From an uncultured Verrucomicrobia subdivision 3 bacterium (lineage in GTDB: Bacteria > Verrucomicrobiota > Verrucomicrobiia > Limisphaerales > UBA11358): DNA of 63,461 bases. The stretch covers positions 1 to 63,461 of the forward strand of contig CAIQWB010000023.1 in assembly GCA_903875465.1 (NCBI GenBank). Reading direction: 5' to 3'. Positions 34,571 through 44,400 of this stretch are shown in pieces. Within the stretch, counting starts at the first letter, position 1, and each line of letters opens with the position of its first letter. Under the pieces are notes generated by a model that saw nothing but the letters and a program-made list of their open reading frames with translations, was not told the DNA's origin and ran no database searches. The translations under genes and the position numbers were made by a program.

Positions 34571-34858
34571 TTATTGAAGTTTGGATTTTGCAGATTCCAT
34601 GATCTTCACGGCTTGGGTTTTTGGCATTTCCACATACGGCAATTCCGCTATAAACCAACCCTCTACTTTCTCCCGCGCCCAAGGGTTCTTGCGCAAAAAG
34701 GTCAGGCTGGATTTGATCGTGGGATTGAACATGAAGCAGCGAATCTGGATGCGATGCGCCATTTCTTTCCACCCATGCTTCTGCACCAGGTGATTCAAAA
34801 TAGCCTCCAGCGTGATGCCATGCAGCGGATCCCGGGGATGGGCAATGGGTGTGGTCAT
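34571..34858 (-). CDS. VF530/DUF2132 family small DNA-binding-like protein
   Basis: 95 residues, the usual length of this conserved family of uncertain function. A Vibrio member has a solved structure and was proposed to bind DNA. Seen: PLHGITLEAILNHLVQKHGW (11-30), IRCFMFNPTIKSSLTFLRKNPWAREKVE (39-66), which is the family hallmark. It precedes hflX by about 100 bases on the same strand. Confidence 0.9.
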   Translation of the reverse strand: MTTPIAHPRDPLHGITLEAILNHLVQKHGWKEMAHRIQIRCFMFNPTIKSSLTFLRKNPWAREKVEGWFIAELPYVEMPKTQAVKIMESAKSKLQ

Positions 34859-35159
34859 AATCGTGTTTCAAGTCCATCATCCGCCATGACCACGCACAAT
34901 TCCAGCCCTATTCGGCCCCAGCTTTGGATTTTCACCTTAAAAATCCCCGCCCCACCTTCTCTGCCGCTCCAAATTCACAAGTGCAAAACCCATCTGGGGC
35001 GGAAACTGGCACGACACCAACTCAATAAACGACCGACCCTGTCAATTATCGATCGTTTAATTTCTATCCTTGTTCCAAAATTGGCCCGGGGAGCATTTTC
35101 CGTCCCTCCCTCCTGATTTCTTGCCGCCCCGGGTCGTTTTTGGCAAACTGCCCTGACTG
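34859..35159. promoter_or_regulatory. divergent intergenic region, VF530-hflX and lpxK
   Basis: 301 bases without a gene. It should carry promoters in both directions. I see no clean promoter pair, operator or riboswitch fold. Confidence 0.3.
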
Positions 35160-36332
35160 ATGCGTGAAAAATTCCGGGTCTGGGCCGAAAGTCTTGAAAC
35201 CTTCTTCCTCGAAGTCATTTTCGGGGACCGGCATGACTATAAAGCCCGCCTGACGCGCGCCGCCCTGTTTGGTGGCTCCAAAATCTTCCAAGTAGCCATA
35301 AAAATCCGGCGCTGGCTCTATGACGTCCGGATTCTCCGGGACAAAACCCTGGGGGTGCAGGTAATTGCCATTGGCAATCTCACCGTCGGCGGCACCGGCA
35401 AAACCCCGGTGGTGGAAAAATTCGCCCGCGAATTGCGCGACGCCGGGCGGAATGTCGCAATCCTCTCCCGCGGCTACCGCTCCAAACCCCGGCCGGTCCA
35501 CCAAATGTTGCTCAACAAGCTCCTCTTCCGCGAGGACCAGACCCCGCCCCGCGTCGTCTCGGATGGCAAATCCCTGCTCTTGGACTCGGACATGGCGGGC
35601 GACGAACCCTACATGCTCGCTTCCAACCTCAAGGATGTCGTGGTACTCGTGGACAAAGATCGCGTGAAAAGCGGGCGCTACGCCATCGAAAAATTTGGGT
35701 GCGACACCCTGCTCCTCGACGACGGCTTCCAATATTGGAACCTCCGCGGCCGCCGGCATGACGTGGTGCTGATCGACCGGCAGCAACCCTTCGGCAATGA
35801 GTATATGCTGCCGCGCGGCACCCTCCGTGAACCCCCCTCCCACCTGGCTCGCGCCCATACCATCTTCATCACCAAAAGTGACGGTAACACCGCCGAACTT
35901 CGCCAGCGCATCGCCCGGCTGAACAGCACGGCCGCCGTGATTGAATGCGTGCACAGCCCGCTCTATCTGGAGGATGTCTTCACCGGTGAGCGCAAGAACC
36001 TCGATTTCCTCCGCGGTCATAAAGTCGCCTCGCTCAGCGGCATCGCCCAGCCGGAGAGTTTTGAACAAAGCCTCGTAAAACTCGGCGCGGAACTGGTCTA
36101 CGCCAAACGGTTTGCCGACCACCACCGGTTCACCCAGCAGGAAATTTTGAACACCATCAACCGCAGCAAGAAGCGCCAGGCGGACACCATCATCACCACC
36201 CAAAAGGATGCCGTGCGGTTCCCCAAAATCGACCGGCGCGACCTGCCCTTTTATTTTATGCGCGTGGAAATCCGCATCGTGAGCGGCGCGAATGATTTTC
36301 AGGACTGCGTTCGTAAAATCTGTTTTCGCTGA
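35160..36332 (+). CDS. lpxK: tetraacyldisaccharide 4-prime-kinase
   Basis: 390 residues. It phosphorylates the 4-prime position of the lipid A disaccharide at the inner membrane. Seen: N-terminal membrane-facing helices, [13 protein letters not shown] (71-83, Walker A), [41 protein letters not shown] and TTQKDAVRF at the C-terminus. It shows that this bacterium makes lipid A. The acyltransferase gene starts 2 bases after its stop. Confidence 0.96.
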   Translation: MREKFRVWAESLETFFLEVIFGDRHDYKARLTRAALFGGSKIFQVAIKIRRWLYDVRILRDKTLGVQVIAIGNLTVGGTGKTPVVEKFARELRDAGRNVAILSRGYRSKPRPVHQMLLNKLLFREDQTPPRVVSDGKSLLLDSDMAGDEPYMLASNLKDVVVLVDKDRVKSGRYAIEKFGCDTLLLDDGFQYWNLRGRRHDVVLIDRQQPFGNEYMLPRGTLREPPSHLARAHTIFITKSDGNTAELRQRIARLNSTAAVIECVHSPLYLEDVFTGERKNLDFLRGHKVASLSGIAQPESFEQSLVKLGAELVYAKRFADHHRFTQQEILNTINRSKKRQADTIITTQKDAVRFPKIDRRDLPFYFMRVEIRIVSGANDFQDCVRKICFR

Positions 36333-36334
36333 GC

Positions 36335-37255
36335 ATGAACAACTTGATTTACTGGCTCGGCAAAGCTTTCGTCACCTTCATTTCCTGGCTGCCGCTCACC
36401 ATCGTCGCCTGGGTGGGCCGCCAGGTGGGCGCCCTCATTTATTTCACCGACCGACGCCACCGCCAGGTGGCGCTGGACAACCTGACCATGTGCTTTGGCC
36501 ATGAGAAATCAGCGGCGGAAATTGAGGCCATTGCCCGGGAAAACTTCCGCCGTCTCGGCGAAAATTATGCCTGCACCATCAAGACCTACATGATGCCGTG
36601 GGCTCAATTGCAAAAGCGCATCGAATTGGTCGGCATGGATTTGGTGGTCCCCCGCGAAACGGGTCCCCAAGCTCAGAGTCGCATCCTGGCCCTTGGCCAC
36701 TTTGGGTTGTTTGAGCTCTGCTCCCATTACACCCATTTCGTGCCTTCCTTCAAACTGGCTTCCACCTACCGCGCCCTGCGCCAGCCGGGCTTGAACCGCC
36801 TCATGGTGGAACTCCGCAACCGCTCCGGCTGCAATTTCTATGAACGGCGCTTTGGCGGGGCCGAACTCCTCTCCATGATGACCCGCACCGGTTCCATGCT
36901 GGGTTTGCTGTGCGATCAACATGCCGGCAGCAAAGGTCTGCGCCTGCCCTTTTTGGGCCATGAGTGCTCCGTTTCCACCGCGCCGGCCATCTTCGCCCTG
37001 CGCTACCGCTGCCCTATGCATGTGGCCATTTGCTACCGTGTGGGACTCGGCCAGTGGCGGATTGAAAACAGCCCCCCGATTCTCACCGTGGTCAACGGCC
37101 GCCGCCGGCCAATCGAGGACGTCACCCGCGAGGTAAATCTGGCCTTTGAGGCGGCGGTGCGCCGTGATCCGGCCAACTGGTTCTGGGTGCATAAACGTTG
37201 GAAACCTGCTGAGGCCAAGGCCCCGGCCGAACCTGCAGGGGAAACCGGTGTCTGA
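36335..37255 (+). CDS. lpxL: LpxL/HtrB-type lipid A acyltransferase
   Basis: 306 residues with an N-terminal membrane segment (about 5-38). The LPLAT catalytic motif HFGLFE (H122, E127, the HX4E pair) is present, as are FRRLGENYA and GLLCDQHAGSKGLRLPFLG, matching the family's substrate-binding GxxxDQ/FFG region. It adds a secondary acyl chain to Kdo-lipid A. The specific chain is not readable. It is tightly packed between lpxK and the heptosyltransferase. Confidence 0.88.
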   Translation: MNNLIYWLGKAFVTFISWLPLTIVAWVGRQVGALIYFTDRRHRQVALDNLTMCFGHEKSAAEIEAIARENFRRLGENYACTIKTYMMPWAQLQKRIELVGMDLVVPRETGPQAQSRILALGHFGLFELCSHYTHFVPSFKLASTYRALRQPGLNRLMVELRNRSGCNFYERRFGGAELLSMMTRTGSMLGLLCDQHAGSKGLRLPFLGHECSVSTAPAIFALRYRCPMHVAICYRVGLGQWRIENSPPILTVVNGRRRPIEDVTREVNLAFEAAVRRDPANWFWVHKRWKPAEAKAPAEPAGETGV

Positions 37256-38375
37256 CCTCGCCCACGGACGGATCTTGGTGCGCGGTGTCAACTGGCTTGG
37301 TGACGCCGTCATGACCACGCCCGCGCTCCTGCGCCTGCGTGAGGCTTGCCCCGCCGCCCACATCACCCTGCTTACCCCGGCAAAACTCGCCGGCCTCTGG
37401 GCCAGCCATCCGGCCGTGGATGACGTGATGACCATCCCTGCCCGGTCCTCGGTCTTGACCGTCAGCCGGCGGTTGCGGGAACGGCAGTTTACGCACGCCT
37501 TGGTGCTGCCCAATTCCCCCCGCTCTGCGCTGGAAGTTTTTCTGGCGGGCGTGCCCGAACGCCTCGGTTACGCCCGCCCCTGGCGTAACTGGTTGCTCAC
37601 CCAGGCCCTGCCCGCCCGGGCGGAAGCTGTCCCCATGCATAAGCGGACGGTCGCGGAAATCCAGCAACTCATCGCCCAACCGGCCACCGCGTTGCCGACC
37701 GGCCCATACCTCCCCGCCCGGGCGCATCAAATTCACGAATACCTGCATCTGGTGGCCGCCTGGGGTGCGAGCCCCCGCCCGTTATCGCCCACTCTGTCCG
37801 CCGTGCCCTTTGCCGATACCGGTTTGGCCCGGCATTTCCCGCCGGATAGCCAGCGCGCCAGTTGCCTGATCGGTCTGAATCCTGGTGCCGAATACGGTCC
37901 AGCCAAGCGCTGGCCCATCGAATCATTCGCCGCCACCGCCAACGAACTCTACCGGCAACTTGACTGTGAATTTCTGATCTTCGGCGGCCTCGGTGACGTG
38001 GCTCTGGCTGAGAATTTACGCGCCCGGCTCACGGCTCCCCTCGCCCACGGCCACGTCACCTCGCTGGCCGGCAAAACCCGCCTGGGCGAACTGATGTCCG
38101 CCCTGAAACACTGCCAGGTGCTGTTGACCAATGACACCGGCCCCATGCACGTCGCCGCCGCCCTCGGCACTCCGGTGGTCGTCCCCTTCGGCAGCACTTC
38201 ACCCGAGCTCACCGGCCCGGGCCTGCCGGGCGACCGCCGCCACCGCCTGCTCAAATCCGCCGTCCCCTGCGCCCCCTGCTTCCTGCGCCAATGCCCCATC
38301 GACTTCCGCTGCCTCAACGGCATCAGCGTGCAATCGGTCACGGCTGCTGTTCTGGCCAGCCTCCACCCCGCCTGA
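37248..38375 (+). CDS. waaF: LPS heptosyltransferase, GT9 (WaaF-like)
   Basis: 375 residues from GTG 37248, chosen because AGGGG (37237-37241) sits at good spacing and the family start ILVRGVNWLGDAVMTTPAL follows at once. It overlaps the end of the acyltransferase gene by 8 bases. Seen: the GT9 nucleotide site LIGLNPGAEYGPAKRWP, LAGKTRLGELM and LLTNDTGPMHVAAALGTPVV. It transfers ADP-heptose to the lipid A-Kdo core. The C-terminal CAPCFLRQCPIDFRC cluster is typical of heptosyltransferase II. Confidence 0.92.
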   Translation: MSDLAHGRILVRGVNWLGDAVMTTPALLRLREACPAAHITLLTPAKLAGLWASHPAVDDVMTIPARSSVLTVSRRLRERQFTHALVLPNSPRSALEVFLAGVPERLGYARPWRNWLLTQALPARAEAVPMHKRTVAEIQQLIAQPATALPTGPYLPARAHQIHEYLHLVAAWGASPRPLSPTLSAVPFADTGLARHFPPDSQRASCLIGLNPGAEYGPAKRWPIESFAATANELYRQLDCEFLIFGGLGDVALAENLRARLTAPLAHGHVTSLAGKTRLGELMSALKHCQVLLTNDTGPMHVAAALGTPVVVPFGSTSPELTGPGLPGDRRHRLLKSAVPCAPCFLRQCPIDFRCLNGISVQSVTAAVLASLHPA

Positions 38376-38406
38376 TAGGTTGCCACCCAGGGTAGATTCC
38401 CCCTGC

Positions 38407-41400
38407 TCAAGGCTGTCGCAACACCCGGTAATAGCGCTGCGAATAATTGGTCGCCTGTGGATCCAGCCAGTTGAAATAATTCGTCAGGGCCTGGTTGGTG
38501 CTGATCGCCGTCCACGTGGCCAGATTGGTGGAGGCTTGCAGCACATAGTTACTGCCTTGAACGCCTGCGAAACCAAGTTGGAACCCATTCTTGGCAAAAC
38601 CCTGCGTGGTGAAACGCAGCGGCTCGATCAAAAACACCGCCTTCGCCGACACACTGTTAACATAGCCCGTGCCATAAACACTGGCCAGCACAGTGGCGCT
38701 GGTCAGCAGGTTAAAAGGTCCGGTGTACAAAACGGAATTGGTCGTGGGCAGCGAACCATCCAGGGTATAATAAATCAACCCATTGGTGGTGGCCGGCAAC
38801 GCAACCACGCCAGCCTGGCCGACAAAACTGCCCCCCGCCGGCAACAACGTGGGTGGTGGGAGGGCCGGGGTTCCGGGCAAACTGTTGATCCAATCGGTCA
38901 ATACCTGCACCGCATTGGTGTCTATCAGGTTGCGGGCCAGCGGCGGCATTTTGTACGTGCCGTTGGTCGTGTTCATCCGCTGATAATTCATTGAGCGCCA
39001 GATGTCCCCGGGCTTGATAATGCAGGCATTATCATAACCCAAATTGAAAGCTGCGGGGTAATTGGTGATTTTGGCGCTGGCCAGGGGCGTCTCGTAGCGC
39101 GCGTCAAAGGTGATACCGCTGCCGCCCGGCAAATGGCATTCGGCGCAATTGGCATCCAGATAGGACCGGACTCGTTCCTGCAGTGAAACGTTCAAATTGG
39201 TGAGTGCGGAAAGTTTCTCGAAATTAGTGATGCCCGCCTCGTCAAATGCCGGATTAAACAGCCCGAGCTGGTTCAACGTGCGCAACTGATTGTCCGTCAC
39301 GCCGGTCGCCGGGTATGTCTGGCTGCCATTCAACTGCCGGGTGTTGAGCCCCAGCACATAGTTTGCCTGGGCCGTATGGCACGCCAGACAATCCGCCGGA
39401 CTGGGATAGGTCCACACCTGCGTCCGGATTCCGGTGGCATTGGTGATCAGGATGTTTTCGGTGAGGCGGCTTGCCAGCAAGTCGGCATCGCTCCCATCGG
39501 ACCGCCATTTGTAAGTGACACCATAGACCTGGCCATTAATGTCACGAACCAGCAGGCGGGTTTCCAGCCGGCGCGGCGGGACACTGGCATTGGTCTCATT
39601 GACCACCAGGTCGAAATTTTTTACAAACACACTGCCCGCCGGAAACGTCCAGAAGTTCGTCGGACAAAAACCAATCTGCTGGCCGGGCGTGATGCCGCCC
39701 CCCTGGTTGGGCACTGCAAAATAACGGCTTTTCAAAGCACCATCGGACCATAACGGCGAGTTGGGCACATACGCAATCAAACCGTTGCCGGGCACACGGT
39801 TGGGCGTGTCACTAAAGGCGCCCGTGCCCGACAGCAGGGACGGCAGCAGGCCAATGGACGTCGTCGGCATGTTCAAAAATGCCGGCACGGCCGCCCGGCT
39901 GGTCAACCCGTATGGCTGACCGGTCCCGGCAACCACCACGATGGCCACGGGCGCGGAGGTCGCGCTCAAACCGCTCCCATCCGTCGCCACCGCCGTCAGA
40001 CTGTAACCCCCCGCCGGCCACCCGGTGGTGGTAAGGGTGTAGGGGGCGTTGCTCACGCTGCCGAGATACGTGTTGCCGGCGTAGAAAGCCACCTGGCTGA
40101 GCGGATTGTATTGGGCATCGGCGTTGGCCGCGAGCGTCACACTGGCCGGGGCGGTAAAACGCGTGGCACTGCCGGCCGGAGCGGTGAGAACCACCGCCGG
40201 CGGCGGATTCGTTTGGGGATAGAGCTGCGTCTGCGGGATGATCGCCAGCGGCGTGGAAGGACTGCTCCAGGCCAGGGCAACACCGGCATTGTTCGTCCGC
40301 TGATAATAATCCAACTCCACATTATAATACTCCTGGGCCGCCAGCCGGACGCTATTGCTCACGGTCGTGGCGCTGGTTTTATCCACCCAGTTGTCAATGA
40401 CCAACTGCCCGTTCACGTACAACCGCACGCCATCATCCGCCGTGATCGCGAACGTGTATAATTCGGAATATTGTGGCTGGCAGGTGCCCCGCCACCGCAC
40501 GCAGAAATTGGTCGTACCCACAAGCGGGGCTGGTCCGGTAGTGCCCCAGTTAAAATTAATGGTGGCATCCGTGCGCGTGAGGGTGGGTGGACCGTTAAAG
40601 GCCAGATTCGTAAAGACCGCGCTGGTGGTTTTGGCCCAATACTGGCCGGCCAGCCCGGTCCCCGTGCCGATGGCCGAGCTATTCACGAAACTCGCGCTCA
40701 CCACACCGCTGCTGGCCGCCCCCGCTTCGCCAGCGATGACGCTCAGGCTGGTGTTGTGCTGGAGCAGGATGGGTCCCGTGTAAATTAATGAGTTGGTCGT
40801 CGGCACGGTGCCGTCCAGGGTGTAATAAATAGTGGCGTTGGGCGTGCTGTCACTGAGGGTCACCCATTGTGAATTTGTAAACTGGCCGCCCGGCGGGGAA
40901 ATTACCGGCGTGGCCAGAAACAAACTGTTGCCATAGATTGATAATGCATACTGTCCGCCCACAAATACTTTCCCATTGGCCACCGTCGGAGTGGTCATGG
41001 TAATCGCCGCGGCGGCTTTGTCCCGCGCCGGGTTCTGGTTGCTGTTGTAGAGTTCCACCGCCAGGTTCGTGGCATTGTAGGCGTGCAGCACAGCGGAACC
41101 GCCGCTGCCGGCCGCGTCGGACTGAATCGTCCAGACAATCCCATTGTTGGTGCCATTGGCCGAAATGGAGGGCGTCCCGCCCAACGCGCCAAAGTTGACC
41201 GTGGCCTGCGACGTGGGCGTGGGCACAATGACTCCGTTGGTGATCAGGAACGCCTTCATCACGTCACCGGATCCTTGATAATAGATATGTTGGTTAAAAA
41301 AGGCCGGGGTGCTCCAGGCACCCGTGATGGCCCCGGGCACTTCCTGCACGATTTGATTATCGTTGGCCGCATTGAAATGCCCCATCTGGTCGCGATCCAC

Positions 41401-44400
41401 CAGGCGGAGGATGCCATCCTTGCCACAGCCCACGATGAGGTGCGGATGCGCCGCGCTGCCCGCGGAATCCGGCAATAAAAGGTCACCGCCTGACCCCAGG
41501 TCCGTGTCGTTCGCCGACAAGTCCGCCTGGTTGTAAGGCGTGAAATAATCCGCCACCGCAAGGCCGTTGGTGGTGGCCAGTTTGACGAAGCTATCGCCGT
41601 AATCCCCGCCCCCGGTGTTCGCCGTGAAACTGCCATTCGCCGTGAGAAAATAGAGATTATTGCTCCCATCCGCACACAAGCCATTCCCCCCCATCCACAG
41701 GGCCCCCTCCGCCGCGTTGGGCCCAAAGGCCGCAATCGTGGCGTTCGGCGTGGTGCACATCGCATTCCGGGCGGAAGTCTGCAAATTGGTGGCGTTGAAC
41801 CCAATCACCCAACCATGGTAGGGATCGGTGTCCGCATAACTGCCATAGCCCACATAGAGCATGCCACCCGCCAGCGTCAGCCCGGGACGCTGGTTCTCCG
41901 TGACCGGATTGAAAGCCACGATCCCATTCGTGCTATCCCGGCCCGTTCCTGGCACGGAGTTCGTGACCGCCACCGGGCTGTAGGGCTGCTCATTGCCATT
42001 CGTGATGTTCAGGGCGTGGATGCGATGGTAATAATTTGTCGTCGCCCCCACTTCGCGGGTGTGCACATTCACGTAAAGCGTGCCGGAAACCGGGTCAATG
42101 GCCGGCGTGCCGGTGATGCCCACCACCGGGGTGATATCCCCGTAATAATTGCCCTGGTAGCGATTGCCAAATTCATTATTAAAACTTGAGACCGCGATGC
42201 CCAGATTGGCATGCCAGAGCACCCCGCCATTCGTCCCCGCATTGCTATCCGCATCGAAGGCATAAACGCTGTCGTTCTCCGTCGCCACAAAAACCACGTT
42301 ATGCATGCCCTGCCCGGGAATGGCCAGGCCCGCCACATACAATGGTTGGGCGATGATCAGGCCATCCGTGGAATACGTTATCAAACGCCCAAACGTGGTC
42401 GCATTTACATTCGCCGGCGTCAGCCGCACCTCATTCGTGTAGGCTCCGCATCGGGTATTGTCATTGTGATAGGTCGTCACATTCAAGGCCGCCGGGTTGG
42501 GCGCGGGCAAAACCGTCAAAATCACCGGCGCACTGTTGGTGACGCCATATTGATTAGAAGCTACGAGCGTGTAAGTGCCCGCCGCTGCCGGCGGCAGGTT
42601 GGCCAGCGTCAGGCTGCTGGCCGTCGCATTGAAAATATTGGTGCCATTATGCTGCCATTGGCAGGCAATGGGCTGGGTGCCGCTGACCGCCGCGGCCAGG
42701 GTCATCAAACTGCCCGCGTAATTGGTGGCCATGCCGGGCCCGGGTTGCAGCGTGAAAAACGGCGCGCTCGGCGGCTTGACCGTCAGCGCGAGCACCGCAC
42801 TCGCGTTGGTGCCCGCGGCATTGCCCACCAGCACATCGTAATTGCCGGCATCGGCCGCCAGAATATTGGACAAAACCAGCGCGGCGGAAGTCGCCCCGGG
42901 CAGGTTCGTACCGCTTTTTTGCCATTGATATTGCAGCGGCGGCAGGCCAACCACCGGCACCGTGAGGGTAACCACCGTCCCCCCATAAACCGAGTTGGCC
43001 GGCGACGCCACGGGCATCCCCGGTTGCGGGGCGGCGGCATAGGAATTCTTCAGGGCCGCCATTTGCTGGGCGGTAAACTCGGTGTTGTACAACTTAACTT
43101 CGTCGATCGTGCCATTCAGAAATCCCCCACCCACCCCGGTCTGGATGCTGCCGATGCGCAGGCTGGGCGGCGCCGTCCGGCCCCCGGTGGGTCCGGCGCC
43201 ACTGCCGCTTAAAATCCCGTCCACATACACATTCATCGCCCCGCTATTCAAGTTCCAAGTGCCTGCCACGTGATGCCAGTTGCCGTCATTGATGGCATTG
43301 GTGGAAGTCACCGTGGTGTCCGGCTGGCCCACCCCCAGTGCAAAATTGCCCCCCACCAGCGCCGTGCCGAAATCAGTCGTCACCCCGCCCACCTCCCCAT
43401 CCACCAACCCCTCGCCCGCATACCAGTTCGGCCCGCCCCCCGTGTCCGTCGTCTTGACCCACATGGCAATCGTAAAGCCCGTGCCTGTCAGACCAATGGA
43501 CTTCGGGATGGTCACATAACTACTCCCGTTAAAACCCGCCGCCGCCGTGCTCACATAAGCCGGGGAGGCAAACGTGACTCCGGTGTTCACGCCATCGTTA
43601 CCATTGCCACTGTGGTCCAGCACATCAACGTCCAGCGGATAGTAAGCTGTCGGCGCGGGCAAAGGCGACACCGTCAAGTTGGCGCTCGTCCCGGTGATCC
43701 CATGCACCGTGGCACTCACCGCGGCACTTCCCGCGTTAACCGCCGTAATCAATCCGCTGCCGTTCACCGCAAGCACCGCCGGGTTGCTGCTGAGCCAATT
43801 CGTGGCGCTCGACGTTGCCGGATAATTGGCCACTTGCACCAGGTTTGCCGTCACTGTGGCTTGCTGGGTTTGACCTGCCTGCATAGTGCTATTAGTCACC
43901 AGGACGTTCACCGCCAACGGAATCGCGTTCGTGATCGGCGTCACCCGCACCGCCAGCACTGGACTGGTATTGGTGCCGTAAGGATTCACCAACACCACGT
44001 CATAGTTACCCGCATCCGCTGCCTGCACGTTGGTCAACCCCAGCGTCGCCGCTGTGGCCAGGAAAATATTCGTGCCGTTCTTCTGCCATTGATACTGAAG
44101 TGGCGCTGCCCCGGTCGCAGTTACCGCCAGTGTCAAAGTCATCCCGGAAAAAACCGCATTACTCGGCGAGGCCGTCGGTGCCTGTGCCACTGGCGGCGCG
44201 GTGGACAACCAGCTTCCGGCTTGGTAAATGCCCACCTCCGCCGGTGTCAGCGCCGCATTGGCAATCAATAAATCCTCCAGCCAGCCCTTGAATTGATTAT
44301 TATCCCCGACGGTCTGTCCCACTAGGAAAGCTACCCCCTGCACACTCGGCGGTGTGGGGATCCGCGATCCCACATTGACCCCGTCCACATAGAGGATCTG

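Noticed and set aside
35064-36203. 379-codon minus-strand open frame opposite lpxK
   Set aside because: Lies wholly antisense to a clear LpxK gene. Composition follows from its codon usage and no domain is seen.
42211-44271. Two long plus-strand open frames inside the giant cytochrome-fusion gene
   Set aside because: Arg/His-rich translations without domains, antisense to a coherent multidomain protein.
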